From the NCBI RefSeq assembly GCF_001703635.1, contig NZ_LQZT01000006.1:1-64000 (forward strand): 64,000 bases of DNA. Direction: 5' to 3'. Below the pieces are notes generated by a model. That model saw only the letters and a list, made by a program, of their open reading frames with translations. It ran no database searches and was not told the DNA's origin. The DNA comes from Parahoeflea olei (GTDB lineage Bacteria > Pseudomonadota > Alphaproteobacteria > Rhizobiales > Rhizobiaceae). The translations under genes and the position numbers were made by a program. Positions 18,840 to 27,410 of this stretch are shown in pieces (position 1 is the first letter of the stretch; each line of letters starts with the position of its first letter).

Positions 18840-19481
18840 ATGCTGACTGTCTGGGGGCGCGCGACGTCGTCCAACGTGCAAGCCGTGATGTGGACCATCG
18901 GCGAACTGGGGCTCGCCCATGTGCGCCACGATCTCGGCCATGTCCATGGCGGGCTCGACACGCCGGAATACAAGGCCATGAACCCGAACGGGCTGGTGCC
19001 CACGGTGCGCGACGGCGACGGCGCACCGATGTGGGAGAGTGCGGCGATCGTGCGCTATCTCGCCGCCAAATACGGCGACGAGACGTTCTGGCCGCGCGAT
19101 CCGGATGCGCGGGTCAGGCTCGACATGTGGGCGGAATGGATCAAGACCACCTTCGGCCCGCATTTCGGCGGCCAGGTGTTCTGGCCGCTGATCGGCCGGC
19201 CGCTGGCCGGCGGGCCTGAGGCGCTGGCCGAGGCCATCGAGGCGCTGAAGCCGCTCGCGCGGATGCTCGATGCGCGGATCGGGGCCGGCCCCTATCTCGC
19301 CGGCGAACACCTGAGCTTTGCCGACATGATCGTCGGCGTTCAGCTCTACCGCTACTACACGCTCGATTTCGACCGCGCCAGGACGCCCGCGCTCGATGCT
19401 TATTACGCGCGCCTCTGCGCGCGGCCCGCCTATCGCGAGCACGCGATGGTTTCCTATGACAGCCTGAGGATCGCCCCATGA
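18840..19481 (+). CDS. Glutathione S-transferase within the bet operon
   Basis: 213-residue GST. The thioredoxin-like domain ([44 protein letters not shown]) and the helical domain ([20 protein letters not shown]) are intact. It begins one base after the betC stop and its own stop overlaps the betB start (ATGA), so it is a genuine operon member. It is not part of the standard choline pathway, and its role there is unknown; the catalytic residue could be the Ser in the ATSSNVQ loop. Confidence 0.92.
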   Translation: MLTVWGRATSSNVQAVMWTIGELGLAHVRHDLGHVHGGLDTPEYKAMNPNGLVPTVRDGDGAPMWESAAIVRYLAAKYGDETFWPRDPDARVRLDMWAEWIKTTFGPHFGGQVFWPLIGRPLAGGPEALAEAIEALKPLARMLDARIGAGPYLAGEHLSFADMIVGVQLYRYYTLDFDRARTPALDAYYARLCARPAYREHAMVSYDSLRIAP

Positions 19482-20941
19482 TGGCCCAGCCCACCGCCTC
19501 CCATTTCATCGCCGGCGCTTACGCCGAGGACACCGCGGGCGACGCGATCGAGAGCGTCAACCCGGCCACCGGCGAGGTGATCGCCCGGCTGCATGCGGCG
19601 ACGCCCGCGATCATCGACCAGGCGGTGGCGGCGGCGAAGGCCGCGCAGCCGGCCTGGGCTGCGATGAAGGGCGTGGAGCGCGGCCGGATCCTGCTCCGGA
19701 CCGCCCAGGTCCTCAGGGAGCGCAACGCGGAGTTGAGCCGGCTCGAGACGCTCGACACCGGCAAGGCGATCCAGGAAACGCTGGTGGCGGACGCGGCGTC
19801 GGCCGCCGACGCGCTCGAATATTTCGGCGGGCTCGCGGGCGCGATCACCGGCGAGCACATCGATCTCGGCGGCGATTTCGTCTACACCCGGCGCGAGCCT
19901 CTGGGCGTCTGCGCGGGCATCGGCGCCTGGAACTACCCGATCCAGATCGCCGCGTGGAAATCGGCGCCGGCGCTCGCCTGCGGCAATGCCTTCCTCTTCA
20001 AGCCGTCGGAACTGACGCCGCTCACCGCGCTCAAGCTCGCCGAGGCCTTTGCCGAAGCCGGCCTGCCCGCGGGCCTGTTCAATGTGGTGCAGGGCTACGG
20101 TGCGGTGGGGGCTGCGCTTGCGACCCATCCCGGCATCGCCAAGGTCTCGCTCACCGGCTCGGTGCCGACCGGCGCCAAGGTGCTGGCGGGTGCCGCACAG
20201 GACATCAAGGCGGTGACCATGGAGCTCGGCGGCAAGTCGCCGATCCTGGTGTTCGACGACGCCGATCTCGAAAGCGCTATCGGCGGCGCCATGCTCGGCA
20301 ATTTCTATTCGACCGGCCAGATCTGCTCGAACGGCACCCGCGTGTTCGTGCAGCGCGGGCTCCATGACCGCTTCCTCGACCGCCTCAAGGCGCGCACCGA
20401 GGCGATCCGGTTGGGCGACCCGCTCGACCCCGACACGCATCTGGGGCCGATGGTATCGATGGCCCAGCGCGACAAGGTGCTCGGCTATATCGAGGCGGGC
20501 AAACGCGAGGGTGCACGGCTGGTGACCGGCGGCGGCGTGACGGAGCTGCAGGGCTTCGAAAACGGCGCCTGGATCCAGCCCACGGTGTTCGCCGACGTGA
20601 CCGACGACATGACGATCGCGCGCGAGGAAATCTTCGGGCCGGTGATGAGCGTGCTCGCCTTCGACGACGAGGAGGAAGCGGTGGCGCGTGCCAACGCCAC
20701 GCCGTTCGGTCTGGCGGCCGGCGTGTTCACCGCGGATCTCGCGCGCGCGCACCGGGTGATCGCGCGGCTGGAGGCTGGCACCACCTGGATCAACGCCTAC
20801 AACCTCACCCCGGTCGAGGCCCCGTTCGGCGGCGTCAAGCAGTCGGGCATCGGCCGCGAGAACGGCCATGCCGCGATCGAGCACTACACCCATCTCAAGA
20901 GCGTCTACGTGGCCACCGGCCCGGTCGACAGCCCGTATTGA
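19478..20941 (+). CDS. betB: Betaine aldehyde dehydrogenase
   Basis: NAD(P)+-dependent oxidation of betaine aldehyde to glycine betaine; 487 residues. The general base Glu is in [10 protein letters not shown] and the nucleophile Cys in STGQICSNG, both typical of BetB. Cofactor-binding [22 protein letters not shown] is present, and the C-terminus [22 protein letters not shown] is diagnostic. The start overlaps the preceding GST stop. A second ATG at 19481 is equally possible. Confidence 0.96.
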   Translation: MMAQPTASHFIAGAYAEDTAGDAIESVNPATGEVIARLHAATPAIIDQAVAAAKAAQPAWAAMKGVERGRILLRTAQVLRERNAELSRLETLDTGKAIQETLVADAASAADALEYFGGLAGAITGEHIDLGGDFVYTRREPLGVCAGIGAWNYPIQIAAWKSAPALACGNAFLFKPSELTPLTALKLAEAFAEAGLPAGLFNVVQGYGAVGAALATHPGIAKVSLTGSVPTGAKVLAGAAQDIKAVTMELGGKSPILVFDDADLESAIGGAMLGNFYSTGQICSNGTRVFVQRGLHDRFLDRLKARTEAIRLGDPLDPDTHLGPMVSMAQRDKVLGYIEAGKREGARLVTGGGVTELQGFENGAWIQPTVFADVTDDMTIAREEIFGPVMSVLAFDDEEEAVARANATPFGLAAGVFTADLARAHRVIARLEAGTTWINAYNLTPVEAPFGGVKQSGIGRENGHAAIEHYTHLKSVYVATGPVDSPY

Positions 20942-20965
20942 GGAGAGGTCAGGCGCTTGGCCCGG

Positions 20966-21319
20966 TCAGAGCACCAGATCGTCGAGATCGACACGGAGCG
21001 CGGCGGCGATGCGCTTGAGCACATCGACCGAGCCGGTCTTCTTGCCGTTTTCGATGTCCGACAGATGCGGCTGGGAAATGCCGGCGACCTCGGCCAGCTC
21101 GCTTCCGGTCAGGCCGCGATACTTGCGGTAGGTGCGGATGCGGCTGTCCGTTTCCATCAGTTCTTCGACGAGTTCGGAAGGCCAGGTTTCCTCTCCGGCC
21201 CTGACGCGCGCCATGATTGCCTGGGCTTCGAGAGAGTCGATCAGATCCTCGTAAACGTCTTCGGGAACGAGCACATAGGTCTCGCCGTCAATGATCATTT
21301 TCCGTGTTTCGCCCATCAA
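20966..21319 (-). CDS. HTH-type antitoxin (XRE domain)
   Basis: 117 residues. The N-terminal part (MIIDGETYVLVPEDVYEDLIDSLE) resembles Phd/RelB-like antitoxin segments, and residues about 60-117 form a Cro/C1 helix-turn-helix (LTGSELAEVAGISQPHLSDIENGKKTGS). It follows the toxin gene by 3 bases, the toxin-first order seen in HigBA-like modules. It should neutralise the toxin and bind the inverted repeat upstream of the pair. MIIDG (21298) is an alternative start. Confidence 0.85.
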   Translation of the reverse strand: MMGETRKMIIDGETYVLVPEDVYEDLIDSLEAQAIMARVRAGEETWPSELVEELMETDSRIRTYRKYRGLTGSELAEVAGISQPHLSDIENGKKTGSVDVLKRIAAALRVDLDDLVL

Positions 21320-21322
21320 GAC

Positions 21323-21568
21323 TTACTCCGTGTAGATCCCGCCGCGCGGTCCCGCCGCGATCACCAGAATGACCAGGCCCTGGTCATCGAGGATGACGCG
21401 GCCCTGACCGACACGGATGCGATAGAGGCCGGAGCCGGACAGCTTCCTGATATCGACCTCTTCTCCCCGCGCGAAGGCATCCAGTTTCGCGAAAATCGCC
21501 GCGCGCCGCTTCGGTTGCATCCGGGCCAGGCTCTTTTCCGCCGCCTTGGAATAGAAGATCCGCTTCAT
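21323..21568 (-). CDS. RelE/ParE-family toxin
   Basis: 81 residues with the RelE/ParE fold signature: [25 protein letters not shown] helices followed by strands [41 protein letters not shown]. Most members cut ribosome-bound mRNA or poison gyrase; which applies here is not clear. The start at 21568 lies exactly at the expected transcription start of the promoter at 21575-21603, with no Shine-Dalgarno, so translation is probably leaderless. The pair is inserted between betB and betA on the opposite strand. Confidence 0.85.
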   Translation of the reverse strand: MKRIFYSKAAEKSLARMQPKRRAAIFAKLDAFARGEEVDIRKLSGSGLYRIRVGQGRVILDDQGLVILVIAAGPRGGIYTE

Positions 21569-21571
21569 CGG

Positions 21572-21603
21572 CGAAATATAGCTCTTGGCTATATTTCGGT
21601 CAA
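21572..21603 (-). promoter_or_regulatory. Toxin-antitoxin promoter and operator
   Basis: An 11-bp perfect inverted repeat, CGAAATATAGC (21572-21582) and GCTATATTTCG (21588-21598), has a 5-base spacer. On the minus strand TTGACC (21598-21603) and TATATT (21575-21580) form a promoter with exactly 17-bp spacing lying across the repeat. The A of the toxin ATG is 7 bases after the -10. A repressor bound to the repeat would cover the promoter, so autoregulation by the antitoxin is inferred. Confidence 0.8.
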
Positions 21604-21648
21604 TCGCGCCACGACAGAGCAACCCCTCCACCAGAGACGAGCAGCATC

Positions 21649-23358
21649 ATGACCATGCAAGCAGATTTCGTAATCGTCGGGGCCGGATCGGCCGGATCGG
21701 CCATGGCCGCGCGGCTGAGCGAGGACGGCAAGCATTCGGTGATCGTCATCGAGCATGGCGGCTCGGATTTCGGCCCCTTCATCCAGATGCCGGCGGCACT
21801 CTCCTATCCGATGAACATGGGGATCTACGACTGGGGCTACACCACCGAGCCGGAGCCGCATCTCGGCAACCGGCGGCTCGCGGCACCGCGCGGCAAGGTG
21901 ATCGGCGGTTCGTCCTCGATCAACGGCATGGTGTTCGTGCGCGGCCATGCGGAGGACTTCAACCACTGGGCCGAGCAAGGGGCGACGGGCTGGTCCTTCG
22001 CCGACGTGCTGCCCTATTTCAAGCGGATGGAAACCTCGCACCAGAACGGCGGCGTGGGCGGCGAAGCGGGCTGGCGCGGCACCGACGGCCCACTGCATGT
22101 GCAGCGCGGGACGCTCAAAAATCCGCTGTTCCGCGCCTTCATCGAAGCTGGCCGTCAGGCGGGCTACGGGGTGACGGAGGATTACAACGGATCGCGCCAG
22201 GAAGGCTTCGGCCAGATGGAGCAGACCATTCACAACGGCCAGCGCTGGTCCACGGCGGAAGCCTATCTCAAGCCCGCGCTCAAGCGGCAAAACGTGAGTC
22301 TTGTCAGGGGCCTGGCACGGCGGGTTGTGATCGAGAATCACCGCGCGACCGGGGTCGAGATCGAAGCTCACGGAGCGATTCAAGTCGTTCAGGCTCGACG
22401 TGAAGTGATCGTCGCCGCCTCCGCCTTCAACTCGCCGAAACTGCTGATGCTGTCGGGCATCGGCCCGGGCGCGCATCTGGCCGAGCACGGCATCGCGGTC
22501 ATCGCCGACCGGCCCGGCGTCGGCTCCAACCTGCAGGACCATCTCGAGGTCTACATCCAGCAGGAATGCATCCAGCCGATCACGCTCTACTCCAAGCTCA
22601 ACCTCGTCTCCAAGGCGCTGATCGGGGCGCAGTGGCTGTTCCTGAGGCAGGGGCTCGGCACATCGAACCAGTTCGAGGCCTGCGCCTTCGTGCGCTCGGC
22701 GGCGGGCGTGCCCTACCCCGACATCCAGTTCCATTTCCTGCCGGGAGCGATCCGCTATGACGGCAAGGCGGCCGCCCCCATGCACGGCTTCCAGGCCCAT
22801 GTCGGGCCGATGCGCTCGCCCTCGCGCGGCGCGGTGCGGCTGCGGTCGGGCGACGCGAAGGCTGCGCCGGTAATCCGCTTCAACTACATGAACTGCGAGG
22901 AAGACTGGCGCGATTTCCGCCGCGCGGTGCGGATCACCCGCGAGGTGTTTTCACAACCCGCCTTCGATCCCTATCGCGGCCAGGAAATCCAGCCCGGCGC
23001 GCATGTGCAGAGCGACGAGGAGATCGACGGTTTCATCCGCGAGCATGCCGAGAGCGCCTACCACCCCTGCGGCACCTGCCGCATGGGCCGCGCCGACGAT
23101 CCCAACGCCGTGGTCGATCCCGAGACAAGGGTGATCGGCGTCGAAGGCTTGCGTGTTGCCGACAGCTCGATCTTCCCGCGGGTCACCAATGGCAACCTCA
23201 ACGGGCCGTCGATCATGACCGGGGAGAAGGCCGCCGACCACATTCTCGGTCGCACGCCGCTGGCGCCGAGCAATCTCGAACCGTGGCTCAATCCGCACTG
23301 GCGCGAGACCGACCGGCTCGCCGCACCCGACTCGCCGCCGCAGGCTGCCGCCTCCTGA
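21649..23358 (+). CDS. betA: Choline dehydrogenase
   Basis: 569-residue FAD enzyme of the GMC oxidoreductase family; oxidises choline to betaine aldehyde at the inner membrane. The dinucleotide motif is [13 protein letters not shown] (about residues 11-23); GMC signatures include the [16 protein letters not shown] block and the C-terminal histidine in [12 protein letters not shown] with [14 protein letters not shown]. The start at 21649 (MTMQADF) is used; ATG 21655 is also possible. It is cut off from betB by the toxin-antitoxin pair and may need its own promoter. Confidence 0.96.
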   Translation: MTMQADFVIVGAGSAGSAMAARLSEDGKHSVIVIEHGGSDFGPFIQMPAALSYPMNMGIYDWGYTTEPEPHLGNRRLAAPRGKVIGGSSSINGMVFVRGHAEDFNHWAEQGATGWSFADVLPYFKRMETSHQNGGVGGEAGWRGTDGPLHVQRGTLKNPLFRAFIEAGRQAGYGVTEDYNGSRQEGFGQMEQTIHNGQRWSTAEAYLKPALKRQNVSLVRGLARRVVIENHRATGVEIEAHGAIQVVQARREVIVAASAFNSPKLLMLSGIGPGAHLAEHGIAVIADRPGVGSNLQDHLEVYIQQECIQPITLYSKLNLVSKALIGAQWLFLRQGLGTSNQFEACAFVRSAAGVPYPDIQFHFLPGAIRYDGKAAAPMHGFQAHVGPMRSPSRGAVRLRSGDAKAAPVIRFNYMNCEEDWRDFRRAVRITREVFSQPAFDPYRGQEIQPGAHVQSDEEIDGFIREHAESAYHPCGTCRMGRADDPNAVVDPETRVIGVEGLRVADSSIFPRVTNGNLNGPSIMTGEKAADHILGRTPLAPSNLEPWLNPHWRETDRLAAPDSPPQAAAS

Positions 23359-24022
23359 CACGCGCACACCCCCGCCGTCGTCGAACCACCGCGACCGTAC
23401 GTCGGTCAGGTTCCGGCCGGCGCAAACGCCCGAGCGATCCGCGCCGGATCGTCAGGTGCCCTGCATACCGCAATTCCCTCTTTGGTTGTATTTTTATTAA
23501 CAACTCGTTTAGAGGGAAATTAACAAATGATTTCAATTCGCTAGTCTGAAGGCTCGCCTCCGGCAGGCGGCACAGATATCGCCGGAAACCGCTTCGCGCT
23601 GTTTTTATTAAGTTTTCCTGATTGACTTCGCGGGAATTCGAATGTTCTAATGCCCTTGTTGAAAGCAACAGAGGCAGATATCAGATCTGCACTTGCCCCT
23701 GGTGGCACCCATAAAAAGCATCGACAGGATAGACATCGTCTTTCCATCTGAAGCGCGCGATTCTGTTTTCATTTCGCGCACGCAAGACATGTTTCCGTAC
23801 TGAATCGCCGCGTCTCAAGGCTGACAATACTTCCGCTTCGCGCTTTTGCGTCCACGGCCCGTTCACACAGGCCCGGGGCAAGGGAACGGCTGTGTCGTCA
23901 CGCCTTCCAGTCCCGAACCTGGGGACGGCGCAGCGCGCAGGCCGGGGGCGAAGCATGGCCACAATTGCCACCTTGGGTTGCTTTTGACGGTGACTTTAAC
24001 GTTCAACTGGTGAGGATACATC
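23359..24022. other. Long non-coding region, partly AT-rich
   Basis: 664 bases with no convincing gene. The segment 23465-23660 is markedly richer in A+T than the surroundings. Two inverted repeats are present: TTCCCTCT (23474-23481) with AGAGGGAA (23511-23518), enclosing GTTGT/ACAAC (485-489 and 500-504 of the same kilobase), and GCAGAT/ATCTGC at 23674-23690. Short open frames on the minus strand at 23541-23971 lack recognisable protein features. The region must carry the promoter of the downstream unknown gene. Confidence 0.6.
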
Positions 24023-25390
24023 ATGCGCAAGGTACTGATTTCAGATTCCCCGAAGCCCAAAGGCAAACTGGACGCCCACGAGCAGATCCATCCGCTCGCG
24101 CTTTCGAGCGAGCATCCGCTGGTCACGGCGAACACCGCCGATGTCAACGACAAGTCCTGGAACCATCTCTATGGCGCCATGATCGACGGGCTCAACATCT
24201 CGCCCAGCAATTTCCAGCTCATCTACCCCTTCACAACCTGGGATTGGCCGGTCGTGCCCACCGGCTACACCAGCGCCGCGCAGTGGGATTTCTGCTCGAC
24301 GGTGCCGCAGTTCAGCGCAACCGGGCAGTACACCTCGGCCGGCACCGCCTTCAACGACAGCTACGGGCAGATGCTCAATGTCGTCAGCGCCGCCACCAGC
24401 GACCCCAAGCTCAAGGCCGACATCGAGCAGGCGCGCAACATGCTCCAGCTCGCCGCCAACAATTACGACACGATCTACAAGCAGTCGGTGGCGGCCTACC
24501 AGACCGAGACCGGCGGCACCAACACACCGCCCTATACGGAATGGCTCGGCACCTTCGGCGGCCGCTCCTGGGCCTCGCAGCTTGATTCCGCCTACAAGAA
24601 CGTGCAGGCGCAACAGGATGTCTACAACCAGCTGCTCTCCGAGGTGACCACGCCGGGCCTCAAGGATGCGCAGGACCGCCTCAACAACAAGGACTACTAC
24701 ACCAAGCTGCAGGATCCCTCGTTGTCGGCGTTTCCGGCGGTGCCGGGCTATTCGATCTCGATGGACGCCACCACCTGGCTCAACAAGGTCAAGGCCGGCA
24801 CCGGCGGCAGCTCGGGCTCGATCAGCTTCGCCAACTCGCAGGCCGAATACGACTACAAGAAGACCTGGGCCGGCGGCAGCGCCTCGATCGGCTACGCCTT
24901 CTGGAGCGTCAATGTCGGCGGTTCCTGGGAGCGGATCGACGAGTTTTCCTCCGACTCGGAACTGAAGGTGACGGTCAGCTTCAAGGCCTGGGACCAGATC
25001 TCCATCAACGCCTCGCGCTGGTACAACGGCGCCTTCGTGACCGGCATCAAGGACGGCCCCTTCATCCGCGGCTACTCGCCCTATGGCGACAGCTCCAGCA
25101 ACGCGGTGTGGGGCGCGGACGGCATCATGTCGGTCCAGAAGGTGGGGATGCTGGTGTGCTACAAGCCCTCGTTCTCGATCACGGTCAGCCAGTCCTCGTT
25201 CAAGTCGTTCTCCGAAAAATGGAGCGTCTCGGGCGGCTTGCGGATCGGTCCGTTCAACTTCTCCGGCGGCGGCGGCTCGTCCTCGTCGGGCTGGAAGGCG
25301 GACGCCGCGTCGAAGACCTTCACCGGTGAATCGACCGCCGAAACGGCCCTGATCATGGGCACCAACATCAATCTCATCAATCCGAAGTAA
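24023..25390 (+). CDS. Unknown 455-residue protein, no signal peptide
   Basis: I do not recognise the family. The N-terminus is polar, with no signal or membrane helix. Residues about 120-240 look helical (KLKADIEQARNMLQLAANNYD, LDSAYKNVQAQQDVYNQLLSEV), possibly a coiled coil. Residues about 260-455 look beta-rich with alternating polar/apolar strands (SASIGYAFWSVNVGGSWERI, LKVTVSFKAWDQISIN, PSFSITVSQSSFKSFSEKWSV) and a GGGGSSSSGW linker near the end. A GGTGAGGA site precedes the ATG. Pattern suggests an oligomerising or membrane-active protein, which is speculation. It precedes the deaminase-like gene by 129 bases. Confidence 0.85.
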   Translation: MRKVLISDSPKPKGKLDAHEQIHPLALSSEHPLVTANTADVNDKSWNHLYGAMIDGLNISPSNFQLIYPFTTWDWPVVPTGYTSAAQWDFCSTVPQFSATGQYTSAGTAFNDSYGQMLNVVSAATSDPKLKADIEQARNMLQLAANNYDTIYKQSVAAYQTETGGTNTPPYTEWLGTFGGRSWASQLDSAYKNVQAQQDVYNQLLSEVTTPGLKDAQDRLNNKDYYTKLQDPSLSAFPAVPGYSISMDATTWLNKVKAGTGGSSGSISFANSQAEYDYKKTWAGGSASIGYAFWSVNVGGSWERIDEFSSDSELKVTVSFKAWDQISINASRWYNGAFVTGIKDGPFIRGYSPYGDSSSNAVWGADGIMSVQKVGMLVCYKPSFSITVSQSSFKSFSEKWSVSGGLRIGPFNFSGGGGSSSSGWKADAASKTFTGESTAETALIMGTNINLINPK

Positions 25391-25465
25391 CGGCCGGGTC
25401 CGGCCGCAGGAGACCGGGGCCGCGCGCCCCGGTCGGTCGCGGATGCCTCCCCCGGCGGCATCCGC
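25391..25465 (+). repeat. Tandem strong hairpins between the two unknown genes
   Basis: GACCGGGGC (25412-25420) pairs with GCCCCGGTC (25426-25434), and GCGGATGCC (25439-25447) pairs with GGCATCCGC (25457-25465). A shorter CGGCCG pair lies at 25391-25406. No T tract follows. They may attenuate transcription or stabilise the upstream mRNA 3' end. Confidence 0.55.
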
Positions 25466-25519
25466 GCCTGCCCGGCCGATCCCGCACCGACCGGTCAATC
25501 ACCGAAAGGGACCTCCCCC

Positions 25520-26293
25520 ATGCCTCGCATCCGATGGAAAGCCCAACTGACAGCCCAGGATCTCGCACCGCTCGTCACCATCGCCAGCGCCTCGATCGTC
25601 ACCATCCAGACCGCGATCCGGACGCAGCAAGCCTTCGTGCAATACGATGCCGGCGGCGCCCAGCGGGCCATCACCACCGTCAACTGGCCCCCGAACGGGC
25701 CCCAGCGCTATGCCACCACGATGCAGCGCCATTCCGAGATGGTGGCGCTGGCGGGCAGCACCGCCGCGGCGCCCCCGCCGCCGATCTGGTCCGTCAATGC
25801 CGGCGGCACCGTCGTCGCCAACAACGGCAACCAGATCACCGGCGCCAACTATGTCACCGACCTGCCGCATTGCGGCTATTGCACGGTGATGCTCTGGGCC
25901 GTGGGACTGCCGCTCGGCGCCCCCACCAAGGGCCGCTACAATTACGCCGTCAATCTCGAATATTCCCTGCCGGCGGACGTCTCCAACAATGTCCAGTTGC
26001 TGGCGCGGATGTTCAACGGCAATGCCGGCGGCAACGCGGCGCTGATCCGGCTCAAGAGCATGATCAACCCGTTCCTGCAGAACGCCTCGGGGGAATGGGT
26101 GCTACAGATCGGCCAGGTGTTCGTCAGCGACACGGCGGTCACCGGCGCAGCCCCGCCCGCCACCCTGACGCTCGACTGGACCGAGGCCAGCGGCCATCAG
26201 GTCGATGTCAATGTGCAGCATTTCGGCCGGAACACGCTGCTGGTCACGCTGTGGAAGATCATCTTCAAGGGGATTTACGACAACGTGAACTGA
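25520..26293 (+). CDS. Unknown protein with deaminase-like HxE and CxxC motifs
   Basis: 257 residues, no signal peptide. His71-Ser-Glu73 in MQRHSEMVALAG and Cys118-Gly-Tyr-Cys121 in LPHCGYCTVMLW are separated by 45 residues. HxE followed by (P)xCxxC is the zinc-binding and catalytic layout of the cytidine-deaminase-like fold, including bacterial toxin deaminases. The predicted strand between them (TDLPHCGYC preceded by VVANNGNQITGANYV) fits. The C-terminal 100 residues are not recognised. AAAGGGA precedes the start. Alternative: a structural Zn site of unrelated origin. The assignment is from motif only. Confidence 0.75.
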   Translation: MPRIRWKAQLTAQDLAPLVTIASASIVTIQTAIRTQQAFVQYDAGGAQRAITTVNWPPNGPQRYATTMQRHSEMVALAGSTAAAPPPPIWSVNAGGTVVANNGNQITGANYVTDLPHCGYCTVMLWAVGLPLGAPTKGRYNYAVNLEYSLPADVSNNVQLLARMFNGNAGGNAALIRLKSMINPFLQNASGEWVLQIGQVFVSDTAVTGAAPPATLTLDWTEASGHQVDVNVQHFGRNTLLVTLWKIIFKGIYDNVN

Positions 26294-26343
26294 GGCAGGC
26301 CCCGCGAGGGAAGCCACCGCGAAGTCGCGCCGGCCAGGCCCGC

Positions 26344-27186
26344 TCAGCCGCGCCGGCGCGCTTTCGGAAGATCCGGATGGCGGCCCCAGCAGACGAAGCG
26401 CCCGCAGCCGAAATCGGCGTTGTCGACGCCATATTCGAGCGGCACGCCGTCGAGGTCGAGGGTCACGCCGCCCGCAGCGCGCAACACCGCGTCGCCGGCG
26501 GCGATGTCCCATTGGTGCAGGCAGACCAGGCGCGGATAGACATCGGCCTTGCCCTCGGCCACCAGGCAGAATTTCAGCGAAGAGCCGATATGGGTGGTCT
26601 TGTGCGGCGGCAGCAGGTCGAGCCAGGCCTCGGTTTCGGGTTCGCGGTGGCTGAGGCTGACCAGCGCCACCGGCGTCTTCGGCAGCGCACGGGTGCGGAT
26701 TTCGCGCCGGTCGCGGATCTCGCCCAGTTCGTCGACGGCGCCCGAATGCGCCTTGAGGCCGGCGCCGCTCCAGATGCGTCCGAGCGCGGGGGCATAGACC
26801 ACACCCGCGACCGGCTTGAGGTCGCGGATCAGCGCCACGTTGACGGTGAACTCGTTGCGCCCGGCAATGAAATCGCCGGTGCCGTCGAGCGCGTCGACCA
26901 GGAAATAGGAGGCCTCGGTGCAGGTCGGGCACTTGCCGTCCTCTGCCATCTCCTCGGCCACCACCGGCACCCCGGGGAACTGTTCGGTGAGGCGGGCAAG
27001 GATGATCGCTTCCGCAGCCTTGTCGGCCTGGGTCACGGGGGTCATGTCCGACTTGAAGGAAACGGAGGCACCGGCTGCGCGGGCGGCCATGATCGCCTGC
27101 CCCGCCGCGATCGCCGCGCGCTCGAAAGTGTCGATCAGATCCGGGAGGGGGCGGTGATCAGGATCGGCAGGGGCTGATAAACCCAT
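26344..27186 (-). CDS. cysQ: 3'(2'),5'-bisphosphate nucleotidase
   Basis: Removes the 3' phosphate of PAP(S), recycling the nucleotide product of sulfate assimilation; 280 residues, inositol-monophosphatase superfamily. Metal-binding motifs VVAEEM, DALDGTGDF and WDIAAGDAVLRAAGG are all present. The start at 27186 (MGLSAP) is chosen because the family begins there; the frame is open further upstream. It is divergent from cysH, 224 bases away. Confidence 0.92.
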   Translation of the reverse strand: MGLSAPADPDHRPLPDLIDTFERAAIAAGQAIMAARAAGASVSFKSDMTPVTQADKAAEAIILARLTEQFPGVPVVAEEMAEDGKCPTCTEASYFLVDALDGTGDFIAGRNEFTVNVALIRDLKPVAGVVYAPALGRIWSGAGLKAHSGAVDELGEIRDRREIRTRALPKTPVALVSLSHREPETEAWLDLLPPHKTTHIGSSLKFCLVAEGKADVYPRLVCLHQWDIAAGDAVLRAAGGVTLDLDGVPLEYGVDNADFGCGRFVCWGRHPDLPKARRRG

Positions 27187-27410
27187 CGGCAAGGGTCCGT
27201 TTCGTGTGTCTGTTGGCCTTGGGGTCGCATGATTGGCGCGTGCGGTCAATCTCAAGTGCAGCGCAACAATGGCAGTATTGGGACAGATTTTCCCGTTGTC
27301 CCCGGCTCTTGCGCAACAACAGACCCCATCGGCGCGCACAAAAGCACTGTGTTGCCTCGTTCCGCGCCGGTTTCGCGCAGACAATCGCGGCTTCAAAAGG
27401 AACCGATGCC

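Noticed and set aside
23681..23971. 96-codon minus-strand frame in the non-coding gap
   Set aside because: No RBS, signal or known motif; other short frames in the gap are no better.
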